From NCBI RefSeq assembly GCF_001598335.1, contig NZ_BCYT01000011.1, positions 26,019 to 90,018 of the forward strand: DNA of 64,000 bases, read 5' to 3'. Source of the DNA: Sphingobium abikonense NBRC 16140. GTDB lineage: Bacteria; Pseudomonadota; Alphaproteobacteria; Sphingomonadales; Sphingomonadaceae. Position numbers and translations under genes: made by a program. The notes under the pieces are model-generated. The model had not been told where the DNA came from. It worked only from the letters and a program-made list of their open reading frames with translations, and did not search any database. Of the stretch, positions 18,260 through 27,874 are shown one piece after another (the first letter of the stretch is position 1; each line of letters begins with the position of its first letter).

Positions 18260-18838
18260 ATGCTGAAAGTCATTATGGCCGCGGGCGCGCTAGCGCTTTC
18301 AGGTTCAGGGGCTCTTGCCCAAGCTGTTTCGCCAACGAACACAGGTTCAATGTCGAGCATGGATACCGGCACGACACCGATAGCTGGACAGAATGAGCCA
18401 GCGTTTGTGATGGCTGCATCGGATGCGAACCTCTATCAAATAAAAGCGGCGCAGCTCGCCGTGACCAAGGCCCAGCGTGACGATGTGAAGGCTTATGCCA
18501 AACGTGTTCAGACAGAAGCGCAAATCGCCCAGAAAGCTCTCATGGCGGCGCTGCGCAACGATCAGCGGACGATAAAAGCGCCATCGTCATCGCTTTCCTC
18601 CGACAGAGCCGCACTCGTGAAGCTGCTCCAGAAGACGCCGCGCGGCAGCTTCGATAATCTTTATCTATCCCAGTCCGCCCAGGTACTGCAGGCGGCATGG
18701 GCCATCAACAAAGGCTATGCGCAAGACGGCACCGACCCAGCCTTGAAGCAAGTCGCGGGCACCGCCGTTCCCACACTTGAGCAAGAACTCACCAACGGGA
18801 AGGCACTTCTTCCTTCAGCATTGACCGGCGGTCAATGA
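18260..18838 (+). CDS. DUF4142-domain protein (periplasmic)
   Basis: This 192-residue exported protein has its ATG at 18260, preceded by a good GGAGAAGG ribosome-binding site. An upstream in-frame start would extend beyond the signal peptide (AAGALALSGSGALAQA). The DUF4142 helical-bundle domain occupies most of the mature part (FVMAASDANLYQIKAAQLA, DDVKAYAKRVQTE). Members of this ferritin-like fold family are common stress-associated envelope proteins in Alphaproteobacteria, and their function is unknown. It is monocistronic, with a strong hairpin just after the stop. Confidence 0.82.
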   Translation: MLKVIMAAGALALSGSGALAQAVSPTNTGSMSSMDTGTTPIAGQNEPAFVMAASDANLYQIKAAQLAVTKAQRDDVKAYAKRVQTEAQIAQKALMAALRNDQRTIKAPSSSLSSDRAALVKLLQKTPRGSFDNLYLSQSAQVLQAAWAINKGYAQDGTDPALKQVAGTAVPTLEQELTNGKALLPSALTGGQ

Positions 18839-18842
18839 TCAT

Positions 18843-18871
18843 AGTGGCGCCCGTTCTTCACGGGCGCCACT
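18843..18871 (+). terminator. Terminator-like hairpin after the DUF4142 gene
   Basis: A strong GC-rich inverted repeat (AGTGGCGCCCG with CGGGCGCCACT around a short loop) begins four bases after the stop codon. No long T-run follows, so it may stabilise or attenuate rather than terminate strictly. Confidence 0.6.
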
Positions 18872-18984
18872 CAATGTGATCGTCATGCCCTTGTGGGCAT
18901 CTGCTGTTATTTCAAGCGCGGCAACAGTGAACCCCACAGCGGTCGTGTTTATGCTTTCAACCTTGTCTTCAGGATATTTGGCGG

Positions 18985-19461
18985 ATGATGATACTTATTT
19001 TTGCCATGGCGGCTCTTGGACAAAGCCCCGAGCAACCCGCCAGAAAAGATGAGACAGTTGACCGCGGTCGGGAAATCGTCACTCAGCCGGCGAAAGATAT
19101 TGGCGCGGCCAAAACTGAAATTCCAGTTATTCTGGAAAGAGCGCAAGAAAATCCATATGGCCTCTCCGGTTTGAAATCCTGTGCGCAGATCAAGGCCGCA
19201 ACCACGGAGCTCGATAGCGTCCTCGGACCTGATTTTGCCGTCGGCAACAACAAAAAAGAGAACAGGCCTGGTCGGCTAGCCGAGGCTGGAGGAAAAACTA
19301 TTGTTAACACAATCATACCGTTTCGGGGCTTAGTTCGGGAGATTTCGGGCGCAGCTCCGGCCGAAAGACGCCTGGCGTCAGCAATCGACGCCGGCTTCGC
19401 GCGCCGCGGCTTTCTTCGTGGAACAGCGCTCGCACGGCGCTGTCCGGGTAGTAAAAATTAA
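18985..19461 (+). CDS. Conserved hypothetical exported protein
   Basis: This 158-residue protein has a short hydrophobic N-terminus (ILIFAMAALGQS) and a pattern I associate with small uncharacterised sphingomonad proteins: NPYGLSGLKSC, LDSVLGPDFAV, then RLAEAGGKTIVNTIIPFRGLVREISGAAPAERRL and a terminal RRGFLRG with a last Cys. Two cysteines (about 65 and 155) could form a disulfide. No enzyme motif is visible. It stands alone between the DUF4142 gene and the emr operon. Confidence 0.65.
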   Translation: MMILIFAMAALGQSPEQPARKDETVDRGREIVTQPAKDIGAAKTEIPVILERAQENPYGLSGLKSCAQIKAATTELDSVLGPDFAVGNNKKENRPGRLAEAGGKTIVNTIIPFRGLVREISGAAPAERRLASAIDAGFARRGFLRGTALARRCPGSKN

Positions 19462-20029
19462 CGACGAAAGCTGACGCTATTGAATTCAATGCCGCTGTGT
19501 GAGGCTGCGCATTATCTCGTGAGCTTGGCATTGCAGGGCAATAACTCCGGCGAGACTAACAAGAAAGTACTAGCGGTCGAGACCGCCCATAATATCGCTG
19601 TCGGACAAGGTGACGGCACCCATCCAATCAAAGTGGCACGGCAATTTTCGGATGGCGCTGCTCATATCACGATAGCCCATCGTTGCGCGGATTGAACCTG
19701 GACATCGGATCTCGGCTCAGTTTTTATCGACCGTCCTGTAGGCACCAGTAATCTTCTCGCCGAAATGGTGGGCATCATGCGCGTTCAGCTTCTGTATTTG
19801 TGCCCCAGCTTAACAAATCGTTCCTCGGTATATTCTGATTCTGACGTGAAGTTGGGGGGAGCTACAGCCTGATAGGGCGGCTGATGGTTAGTACCGGTCC
19901 AGCGGCGTCGGGCAAGAGCGAATGATAGGGGCGTAAACGCTGAGGTTCCATATAATATGCAATTGCCGAGCGCCCTTTAATGCTGCAAGAGCAGAACCGC
20001 ACCGCGCATCATGGGGAATTGTAATTTAT
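19462..20029. other. Intergenic region upstream of the emrAB-like operon
   Basis: Nothing convincing is encoded here. A 71-residue plus-strand frame at 19480-19695 shows no recognisable motif, signal peptide or ribosome-binding site. The region should contain the promoter of the efflux operon, and a GGGGAA Shine-Dalgarno element lies 11 bases before its ATG. No regulator gene accompanies the pump here. Confidence 0.4.
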
Positions 20030-21178
20030 ATGGCGGACAAGTCGGCCACTGCTTCGGCGGATCCTGAGGGCCTCGGCGAATCGGCAGCGTCCCCGCTTAA
20101 ATCGCCACGCGTTCGCCTGGCGATGCTCATTAGCGCGATCTTGCTGCTCATTGGTGGCCTTGTCTGGTACTTGGATCATCAGAACCGGGGCCGATACATG
20201 CAGGTGACCGACAACGCCTATGTTGCGGCGGATTCCGTCATCACAGCGCCCAAGATCGCCGGATATGTTGAACGGGTGTTCGTTATCGAGAATCAGACGG
20301 TTCGGCAGGGGCAGTCTCTAGCTGAACTCGATCCCCGCGAATATCGGGCGCAGACTGAACAGATTACCAGCCAGATCGAAACGGCAACGGCTGCGGGGGA
20401 TACGACGCGCTCTCAGATTTCCGAACAACAGGCAACCATAGCGCAAGCGCAAGCCCAGCTCGACGCGGCGCGCGCCGAGGCTGCTTTCGCCGCACAGCAG
20501 GTTACGCGATATCAGCCGCTTGCCGCATCCGGCGCCGAGCCAGGGGAGCGTTTCGCGCAGCTTCAGACGCAGGCACGGCAAGCTCGCGAGCGAACCAATG
20601 CTGCGCATGCCGCGCTGATTGCCGCGCAACGGCGTGTCGGTACACTGAGCGCGCAGGTACGTCAGGCCCAGTCGCAAGCAGAGGCCGCGCGTGCCCAACT
20701 CAAGGTGGCGCGCGTCAACGTCGAATCGACAGTGCTTAAGGCTGCCATCAATGGCCGTGTGGGCGACCTGGCTGTCCGTGTCGGGCAATTCGTGCAGCCC
20801 GGTACGCGCCTGATGACACTGGTTCCTGTCGATCGATTGTTCATAGAGGCGAATTTCAAAGAGACTCAACTGGGGCTTATGCGCGTCGGCCAGCCTGTTG
20901 GCATCGAAATCGATGCGCTCCCTGGCGTCGAACTGACCGGGCGTATTGCCAGTGTCGCTCCTGGCACGGGCGCCCAGTTCTCGGTGCTCCCCCCCCAGAA
21001 TGCGACCGGAAACTTCACAAAGATCGTACAGCGCGTGCCTGTACGCATTGCAATCGATGCTCCTCTCGAAGTGCGCAGGCTCCTTGTGCCGGGAATGTCG
21101 GTTGGAGTAACGGTCGATACGCGTTCAGCCAGAGGAGAGATGGATCGACTCCGTCAGGCCGTAAGCCGGAAGCGTTGA
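20030..21178 (+). CDS. emrA: EmrA-like membrane-fusion protein (HlyD family)
   Basis: This 382-residue periplasmic adaptor belongs to a tripartite major-facilitator drug pump. One N-terminal transmembrane helix (LAMLISAILLLIGGLVWYL) is followed by the biotinyl-lipoyl domain halves (VTDNAYVAADSVITAPKIAGYVERV; LKAAINGRVGDLAVRVGQFV) around a long coiled-coil hairpin rich in Gln and Ala (about 100-225). A beta-barrel domain ends near VPVRIAID. The stop overlaps the EmrB start (TTGA). The overall layout matches EmrA/FarA proteins. Confidence 0.9.
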   Translation: MADKSATASADPEGLGESAASPLKSPRVRLAMLISAILLLIGGLVWYLDHQNRGRYMQVTDNAYVAADSVITAPKIAGYVERVFVIENQTVRQGQSLAELDPREYRAQTEQITSQIETATAAGDTTRSQISEQQATIAQAQAQLDAARAEAAFAAQQVTRYQPLAASGAEPGERFAQLQTQARQARERTNAAHAALIAAQRRVGTLSAQVRQAQSQAEAARAQLKVARVNVESTVLKAAINGRVGDLAVRVGQFVQPGTRLMTLVPVDRLFIEANFKETQLGLMRVGQPVGIEIDALPGVELTGRIASVAPGTGAQFSVLPPQNATGNFTKIVQRVPVRIAIDAPLEVRRLLVPGMSVGVTVDTRSARGEMDRLRQAVSRKR

Positions 21179-22737
21179 CAGTGGTCACGGTCACAGCATC
21201 TCCAGACGCAGCTCGTTCCGCGCGTGCGGACTTGACCGCTTGGATCGCTGTGGCTGCCGGCTCGCTCGGCGCACTGCTGGCGACCCTCGACATCTCGATC
21301 GTCAACTCGGCACTGCCAACGATCCAAGGCGAAATCGGAGCAACCGGCACTGAGGGAACGTGGATCGCCACCGCCTTTCTCGTTGCCGAGATCGTCGTCA
21401 TTCCGCTGAGCGCTTGGCTGGAGCGGCTTTTGGGACTGAGAACCCTCCTTCTCATTTCCGTGACTGCCTTTACCGGGTTCTCCATCCTATGCGGCATCGC
21501 CACCGACCTTATGACGATGATCATCGGACGAACCGGGCAGGGCCTTATGGGAGGGCTGCTGATACCGACCGCCATGACGATTGTCGCAAAGCGACTCCCG
21601 CCACCCCAGCAGCCTATCGGGATGGCCCTTTTCGGAATGACAGTAATCTTGGGGCCCGTTCTTGGCCCCTTGCTCGGTGGCTGGCTGACGGAAAATTTGA
21701 GCTGGCATTATGCCTTCTTCGTCAATGTGCCGGTCTGCGGGATACTCCTCTTGCTCCTGTTGCTCGGCCTGCCGCACGAACGTACGAATTGGGTCTATCT
21801 TCGCGAGGCCGACTGGTTGGGTATTATAGGCCTGATCCTTGGCCTTGGAGGACTGACGATCGTGCTCGAGGAGGGGCACCGTGAAGACTGGTTCGAATCG
21901 ACGCTTATCATCCGGCTGACGTTTATAACAGTAGCAGGGTTTGTGATGTTGGGGATCGGACAGATCCGGGCAACAAAGCCCGTCCTTAAGTTGCGAATCG
22001 TCATGAGCAGACAGTTCGGCAGCGTCGTTATAATGGCGCTAGCGCTGGGCATGGTGATGTACGGATCGACCTTCGTCATCCCGCAATTCCTGTCGCTTAT
22101 CGCCGACTATAATGCCCTCGAGACCGGACAGGTCATTTTTCTCATGGGCGTTCCTGCCTTCTTTGTGATGCCATTCGTACCGTTTCTGATGCGGTTTGTC
22201 GACATCAGGCTGGCCGTTGGTGCTGGCCTCGCGCTTATGGCTGCTAGCTGCTTTGTGAACACCAGTCTCACAGTGGAATCCGCAGGCGAAGCCTTTACTA
22301 CCGGTCAGCTGCTGCGCGGGGTGGGGATGATCTTTGTCATGCTCTTTCTGAACCAAGCCGCCATTACCTCAGTCAGCAAGGAGGATGCTGGAGATGCCTC
22401 GGGCATCTTCAATGCTGCGCGAAACCTCGGTGGCTCATTCGCTCTGGCGGCCCTGACGTCGTTCCAGGACCAGCGCATGTCACTCCACAGCCGACGGATG
22501 GAGGAAACGCTGTGGGCAAACGATCCAAGCGTGCAGGAGTATATCGCGGGGATGTCTCATACTCTGGGAAATATGGACGCCGGCCTTCAGTCGCTCGCTG
22601 GCACTATTCAGCAGCAGGCGTTCGTCATGACCTATAACGACATATTTTTGACGATGGCGGTAGCGACTTTTGTGACGCTCCCGTTCGTGTTTTTCCTTCG
22701 CCCGCTCCCCAAGGGGATGTCGCTGACGATGCATTGA
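21175..22737 (+). CDS. emrB: EmrB-like DHA2-family major facilitator drug exporter
   Basis: This protein of about 520 residues is a 14-helix drug:H+ antiporter. The TTG at 21175 overlaps the emrA stop. A GTG at 21181, eight bases after GGAAG, is an equally good start. Diagnostic segments are LDISIVNSALPTIQGEIGAT, WIATAFLVAEIVVIPLSAWL, the motif C-like MTVILGPVLGPLLGGWLTE and MFLNQAAITSV near helix 11. It would expel hydrophobic drugs or uncouplers through the EmrA adaptor and the outer-membrane protein encoded next. Confidence 0.9.
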   Translation: MTVVTVTASPDAARSARADLTAWIAVAAGSLGALLATLDISIVNSALPTIQGEIGATGTEGTWIATAFLVAEIVVIPLSAWLERLLGLRTLLLISVTAFTGFSILCGIATDLMTMIIGRTGQGLMGGLLIPTAMTIVAKRLPPPQQPIGMALFGMTVILGPVLGPLLGGWLTENLSWHYAFFVNVPVCGILLLLLLLGLPHERTNWVYLREADWLGIIGLILGLGGLTIVLEEGHREDWFESTLIIRLTFITVAGFVMLGIGQIRATKPVLKLRIVMSRQFGSVVIMALALGMVMYGSTFVIPQFLSLIADYNALETGQVIFLMGVPAFFVMPFVPFLMRFVDIRLAVGAGLALMAASCFVNTSLTVESAGEAFTTGQLLRGVGMIFVMLFLNQAAITSVSKEDAGDASGIFNAARNLGGSFALAALTSFQDQRMSLHSRRMEETLWANDPSVQEYIAGMSHTLGNMDAGLQSLAGTIQQQAFVMTYNDIFLTMAVATFVTLPFVFFLRPLPKGMSLTMH

Positions 22738-22744
22738 GGTGGTA

Positions 22745-24232
22745 ATGGCAAAGTTAAGTGGTCTCATCCTTCCGCTGCTCCTTGGTGGATGTGTGGTCGG
22801 CCCGGACTATTCCGGACCACCAGAGCTCGGCCAAGCCGCGCCGCGGCCAACATTCGTTCGTCAACCAGCAGATGCATCGACCAGCGAGCCTGAACTCGCC
22901 GAATGGTGGGCGACGCTGCAAGATCCGGTTCTCGATGAGCTCGAGCGGCGCACTCTTGTCGCGAATCCCTCGATTGATGTTGCGCAGGCCCGACTTCGCC
23001 AAGCCCGTGCGTCTGTACGCCAGGAGCGAGCAAACCGCCTGCCGACGGCTGGTGCTCAGGGCACGGCCATATTTGCCGATCTTCCCGGGATCGATCTCCA
23101 GACCAGTCAAGGAAGTACTACACCCACACCTGTTCCGGCGCCTTCATCCGCCCAGGATGCGGACACGTCTCTGCGTTTCTACAACCTTGGTCTGAACGCA
23201 AACTGGGAAATAGATCTCGCGGGCGGGCAGGTGCGAAAAATCGAAGCGGCAAACGCGCTGGCGGCGGCAGCGGCGTATAATGTTGCAGACGCAAAGGTCC
23301 AGCTCAGCGCTGAAGTCGCGCAGACCTATACCAATCTTCGTGACCGGCAGCAGCGCGCCGCCGCTTTTCGCGAAGGTCTCGACATTCAGCGGCAGCAGCT
23401 CGCCCTAGCCCGGCAGCGTTTCGGGCAAGGCACAATCCCGGCCTTTACTGTCGGCCAAGCGAACCGCGCGGTTCAGGCCACGATCAGCGATCTCGCCGCA
23501 GCCGATGCTGAGATCGTAATATATATGAATGCGCTAGCGGTTCTCGCCGGTGAAGCGCCGGGATCTCTCGATCCGCTATTGACGCCACGGCGCGATATCC
23601 CGATGCCCCCTGCGCGGGTGTCGATCGGAGACCCTTCGGCGCTCCTGCGTCGCCGTCCCGACATCCGCGCTGCGGAGCGCAGTCTCGCTGCCACAACTTC
23701 CCGGATAGGAGTCGCGGAAGCAGCTCGTTTTCCGAAAATCAGCTTCATGGGGATTCTCGGGATTGGCGGCACGTCGATCGGAGACCTGGTAGATCTGGGC
23801 AATATTTCCAACATCGCCGTCCCTCAGCTGCAATGGGGCTTGCTCGATTTTGGACGAACGTCAGCGGCGATATCACAGGCACGCTCTGGTCGCGATGAAG
23901 CCGAGGCACAATATCGGCAGGTAGTGCTCGGCGCGCTTGAGGATGCGGAGACGTCGCTTGCGCGCTTTGCACAGCAAAGGCGAAACGTCGCCGCTTTTGC
24001 CGAAATCAAGCGGTCAGCAGATGAAGCGGCAACGCTGATGCGGCAGCGCTATGCGCGGCAGGTCATTTCGAGAGGCGACGCTCTTGAGGCTGACCGCCAG
24101 CAGCGGCTTGCAGAGGCAAACCTGCACAGTGCGGTTGCGGCCCTCACCGCCAGCTATGTTGCCATACAGAAGTCGCTTGGACTGGGATGGACAGAAGCTG
24201 GGAGTCAAGCCTCAGCCCTTATGAGCAAATAA
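22745..24232 (+). CDS. NodT/OprM-type outer-membrane efflux lipoprotein
   Basis: This 495-residue protein completes the tripartite pump. The ATG at 22745 is preferred over the GTG two codons earlier because GAGGTGGT lies just before it. A lipobox ends at Cys16 (LLLGGC), and the next residues (VVGPDYSGP) are the hallmark of NodT-family RND/MFS outer-membrane lipoproteins. Two TolC repeats follow, with the conserved RRRPDIRAAERSLAA segment. It lies seven bases after emrB, so emrA-emrB-tolC form one operon. Confidence 0.9.
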   Translation: MAKLSGLILPLLLGGCVVGPDYSGPPELGQAAPRPTFVRQPADASTSEPELAEWWATLQDPVLDELERRTLVANPSIDVAQARLRQARASVRQERANRLPTAGAQGTAIFADLPGIDLQTSQGSTTPTPVPAPSSAQDADTSLRFYNLGLNANWEIDLAGGQVRKIEAANALAAAAAYNVADAKVQLSAEVAQTYTNLRDRQQRAAAFREGLDIQRQQLALARQRFGQGTIPAFTVGQANRAVQATISDLAAADAEIVIYMNALAVLAGEAPGSLDPLLTPRRDIPMPPARVSIGDPSALLRRRPDIRAAERSLAATTSRIGVAEAARFPKISFMGILGIGGTSIGDLVDLGNISNIAVPQLQWGLLDFGRTSAAISQARSGRDEAEAQYRQVVLGALEDAETSLARFAQQRRNVAAFAEIKRSADEAATLMRQRYARQVISRGDALEADRQQRLAEANLHSAVAALTASYVAIQKSLGLGWTEAGSQASALMSK

Positions 24233-24752
24233 TGATGGTATCTGTCCGGACTTGCCAATACAAGAATCGGCGGCCCTGCCCACCGCCAATGATGACTTTT
24301 GGCACAGGGCAACCCGCCTGTTCGGCATCCATCCTGCGGCCCTTGCGATTATACAGAGTTTCGCGGGGTAACGCGCCCCGGGGCGATTGCGATGTGTTTG
24401 ACGGGGGTTGCCCCCGATAGGATGAAATACGGATTCACGACCGCATAGCCGGACGCAACATCGGACCGGAGACAACCATAGAGCAGTTTATCGGCCTCGA
24501 CGTGTGATTGAATAGAATTTTCTGTCCGACGAAGATCTATCCCGCGGGGAGTTGTCCTGACCGCGTATACGACCTTGTACCCGACAGACGGCATCACCCG
24601 CAGACGGAAGATGGGGGCGCTTGTAAGACCAGCCAAGCTTACGACCTCACGACCATAGATCGACGAAGGGGGCACTTCAAGGTTTGTTACACGGACAGCG
24701 GTAAGTTGAACATAGAGGCAACATTGCGGGGTCAGATGAGCTTCGACCCCCT
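24233..24752. other. Region between the efflux operon and the Tn3 transposase
   Basis: No gene is supported. A 135-residue minus-strand frame ending at 24349 has no recognisable domain. Several G-runs resembling Tn3-family tips occur (GGGGGCACTTC at 24668, GGGGTCAGATGAGC at 24728), and one of these may be the transposon end beyond the tnpA stop, but no inverted partner was found. Confidence 0.35.
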
Positions 24753-27719
24753 TCATGCAACTTGGTCGATGGGTTCGACGCCAAGATTGAGCGGCCTGAA
24801 GCCGTCGTTATCGACGCCATGGCCGGTGTTCTGCCAAAGATAGTCGCCGGTGAGGCTGATATGCCGCCAGCCCAGCGGCGCGACATGCGCAAGCAACTCG
24901 TTGGGGGCAGGCTCGCCCGATCGGCGTAGGTGATCGACTGCCCGGCCCATATAAAGTGTGTTCCAATAGATGATGGCGGCGGTGACAAAGTTCAGCCCCG
25001 ATGCCTTGAGCGCCTGGTCCTCGAACGTGCGATCCCGCAACCGGCCCTGCTTGTGCGCGAAGACGGCCTGGGCGAGGAAATGCCGCGCTTCGCCCTTGTT
25101 CAGTCCGGCCTGGCACTGCTGCCGGAGCTGCTTCGATTCCAACCAGTCGATTGTGAACAGTGCGCGCTCGATGCGGCCCACCTCCTGGAGCGCGAAATCG
25201 AGACGGTTCTGACGGCGGTGCGCGGCCAGCTTCTTCAGCATGACCGACGGCAGCACGGCATGGGCCTTGATGGATGCGGCCAGACGGACCAGCTCGTCCC
25301 AGCTCTCGCGGATCACCGAGGTGTTGATCGGGCGGCCGATCAGGGGCGCCAGCGAAGGGTAGCGACTCTGGCCCTCGAATGTGCCGAGCTTGCGGTCTGC
25401 CAAGTCGCGCAGGCGCGGGACAAACCGGAAACCGAGCAGATGCGCCAGGCTGAACACATGGTCGGAACTGCCGCCGGTGTCGGCGTAATGGGTGGCCGGT
25501 TCGATGCCGGTTCCGTGGGCGACCAAACCGTTGAGGACGTAGGGCGCCTCGGCCGCGGTCGCCGAGATCAGCCGGGCGTGGAACGGGGCATAGGTGTCGG
25601 CGACGTGGGTATAGATCTTCTGCCCGGGTTCCGAGCCGTAATGCAGGTTGACGCTACCGGCGGACCCGCGGCGACCGCTCCTGAAGAACTGCCCATCCGA
25701 ACTCGACGTGGTGCCGTCTCCCCAGAGCCGGGTGAGCGGCAGGGCGGCCTGCGCATCGATCAGGTGGCGCAGCGCGCCCGCATAGTTCTCGTCCGAGAGA
25801 TACCAGCTGTGTGTCCACGCCAACTGCGCGTAACTGATACCCTGACTGGCGTTAGCCATTCGCTCGATCCCGAGATTGGTCGCGTCCGCCAGGATGGCCG
25901 CAAGAAGGGCCTCGGGATTGGGATGCGTCCGCCCCGAACGGAGTTCGGGGAAAGCTGACACAAAGCCGGTGCGTCTCGCCACCTCGGCCAGAAGCTCGGT
26001 GATGCGGACCTTAGGCATGATCCGATCAACGAGTGCATCGAGCTGGTCGGCTGCCGCGGGTGTCGTTGCCGCGACCGGGGTGACGCGCAATTCGTTGCCC
26101 CTCAGCTCGACGCCGTCGAGCGTGCCGCGCTTCAGTGCATTGCCGAACCGGCGCAGCCGCCAGTCGAGCAACTTGGCACGTCCGTCGAGGTAGCGGTCCA
26201 CGTCGGTGTCGAAAGGCAGATTACCGGCGATTGCTGCGGCCTCGGAGCGGGGCAGCAGATAGGCATCGAAGCGAAGGTGGTCGCGGGTACCCTCCACCCA
26301 CAGGTCTCCCGAGCCAAGCCGCTCGCGCACCATAGCGACGGTTGCCGTCTCATATCGTCTCCGATCGATGCTTCCGCCCTCCGTGATCGCGGCTTTCCAG
26401 CTCTTCGGGAATGGCATGGGTGCGTCGATCGGCACCTCGCGCTTGCCGGTCGCGTTCAACTCGCGCACCAGCTTTACGGCCGCGAGCACGCCATCGCGCG
26501 ACCCCGTGGCCTTGAACCGGAATGCGTCCAGGAAAGCCGGCGCATATCGACGAAGCGTCATGTACTTGTCGGACGCCCTGACCAACGGCTCGTCACGAGC
26601 GAGATCGGCGATCGCGGACACCTCATCGGCCACACCCATCAACCGGTCCCAGCCAACGCCGGTCTCGAGCGCAGACCAAGGATCAAGCCCGTCTTCGCGC
26701 GCGACACGAAGCGTACCGATCGTCGATCCGAACATTCGCATGAGGCGGCCGACGTCCTTGGTGGTCGCCTCGTAGCGGCGTTTTTGCGAGGCTCGCGCCT
26801 TGGCGAATAGGAGCCCGGTCTGCTTGGCGAACATCTCGATCGCGGCATCGGCGAGCCGGGCTTCAAGGTCGATCATGGCCGCGGCCAAGGTCGCTCGCCG
26901 GCGACGGAGCGAATAGTCCGAGAGGAGGAATGCCGGCGCAACTGCTCCTTCACGTACGAGTTGGCGAAATCGGCGCTCGTGGATGCTCTCGGCCACCCGC
27001 GCGTCGATGCCGATGCCGCGGACGTAGGACAGGCGAGCGAGGATGCCGGCGAGATTTCGGGCGGATGGGCTGTCGCCCGTGTCGCGCAACCACGCGAGCG
27101 GGGTCACCCCACTTTTCTGATCGGCGACCAGCAAAGCGTCGAGGGCGCCGACCTGCCCTGGCGTGAGTGCGGCCACCACGATGTCGGCCGCGAGCTTGCG
27201 CGCCCTTGCCCTTCCTGCGATCCCGATCCGCTCGATGCGGGCTGGCGCCGGAAGAACGATGCGGCCTGCGCGAAGGTCGTCGATGATCGCAGTCGCAATG
27301 GCCATGCCGCGCTCGGTTCCTCTCGCCGCCTCGGTCGCGACGTCAAGTGCGCGCCCCACGTCGCCGGGCTCGAAGCCGCGCAGGCCCAGACTTCCCATTG
27401 CTTCCCAGGCGTGCTCGAGCCGGGTCTGTGCGCGGTGGGCATAGCCAGCCAGCGTGCTCGATCGCAAGCCGAGTTGGTCCGCTATGTAATGGGCCAGAAA
27501 GTCGGGCACCACCTCGTCGTGTCGTAATCCAAAGCCTGGATACTGCAGAAGCGCCAAGTGGAGCGCGAAGCCAAGCCGGTTGGCGTCGCCACGCCTCGCC
27601 TCGATCAGCGACCGATGCTCGGGCATGACGGTGTAGAACTTGGCGAGCGAGGCGCGGTCGAGCGGTACGCCGAACAGTGCTCGGCGCTCGTCTCCTGTCA
27701 GAAGGTCGCGTCGGGCCAT
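24753..27719 (-). CDS. tnpA: Tn3-family transposase TnpA
   Basis: This protein of about 988 residues has the usual Tn3 transposase length when started at the ATG at 27719 (MARRDLLTGDERRALFG). The DUF4158-like N-terminal DNA-binding part covers roughly the first 165 residues. The catalytic DDE region includes LWGDGTTSSSDGQFF, HYADTGGSSDHVF and the C-terminal NFVTAAIIYWNTLYM segment. The gene seems intact. No tnpR of its own is adjacent: the space just upstream, where Tn3 elements keep res, is occupied by the tniAB element that begins 107 bases away. Confidence 0.92.
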   Translation of the reverse strand: MARRDLLTGDERRALFGVPLDRASLAKFYTVMPEHRSLIEARRGDANRLGFALHLALLQYPGFGLRHDEVVPDFLAHYIADQLGLRSSTLAGYAHRAQTRLEHAWEAMGSLGLRGFEPGDVGRALDVATEAARGTERGMAIATAIIDDLRAGRIVLPAPARIERIGIAGRARARKLAADIVVAALTPGQVGALDALLVADQKSGVTPLAWLRDTGDSPSARNLAGILARLSYVRGIGIDARVAESIHERRFRQLVREGAVAPAFLLSDYSLRRRRATLAAAMIDLEARLADAAIEMFAKQTGLLFAKARASQKRRYEATTKDVGRLMRMFGSTIGTLRVAREDGLDPWSALETGVGWDRLMGVADEVSAIADLARDEPLVRASDKYMTLRRYAPAFLDAFRFKATGSRDGVLAAVKLVRELNATGKREVPIDAPMPFPKSWKAAITEGGSIDRRRYETATVAMVRERLGSGDLWVEGTRDHLRFDAYLLPRSEAAAIAGNLPFDTDVDRYLDGRAKLLDWRLRRFGNALKRGTLDGVELRGNELRVTPVAATTPAAADQLDALVDRIMPKVRITELLAEVARRTGFVSAFPELRSGRTHPNPEALLAAILADATNLGIERMANASQGISYAQLAWTHSWYLSDENYAGALRHLIDAQAALPLTRLWGDGTTSSSDGQFFRSGRRGSAGSVNLHYGSEPGQKIYTHVADTYAPFHARLISATAAEAPYVLNGLVAHGTGIEPATHYADTGGSSDHVFSLAHLLGFRFVPRLRDLADRKLGTFEGQSRYPSLAPLIGRPINTSVIRESWDELVRLAASIKAHAVLPSVMLKKLAAHRRQNRLDFALQEVGRIERALFTIDWLESKQLRQQCQAGLNKGEARHFLAQAVFAHKQGRLRDRTFEDQALKASGLNFVTAAIIYWNTLYMGRAVDHLRRSGEPAPNELLAHVAPLGWRHISLTGDYLWQNTGHGVDNDGFRPLNLGVEPIDQVA

Positions 27720-27825
27720 ACGACTCACTCCCGTCAACCAGTAAGCGTAGCCTTGCCGCGCCAGGGACGCGAGGTTTCGCAAAACTTGTAAGTTCCGCGA
27801 CAGATCGGGACCACACGGAAAATCT

Positions 27826-27874
27826 GGTGTAAACGCTCGCGCTAAATGGCGGCGTTCTGATCGCGCTATTTGTC
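27826..27874 (+). repeat. Left inverted repeat of the tniAB element
   Basis: A 49-bp sequence beginning GGTGTAAACGCTCGCGCTAA is found as its reverse complement at 30854-30902 with 47 of 49 identical positions. It overlaps the ATPase gene stop. Confidence 0.85.

Noticed and set aside
19480..19695. A 71-codon plus-strand frame
   Set aside because: It has no recognisable motif and no ribosome-binding site. The region is better explained as intergenic.
24349..24756. A 135-codon minus-strand frame downstream of tnpA
   Set aside because: No domain, signal or ribosome-binding site was recognised, and the frame partly overlaps the expected transposon end.
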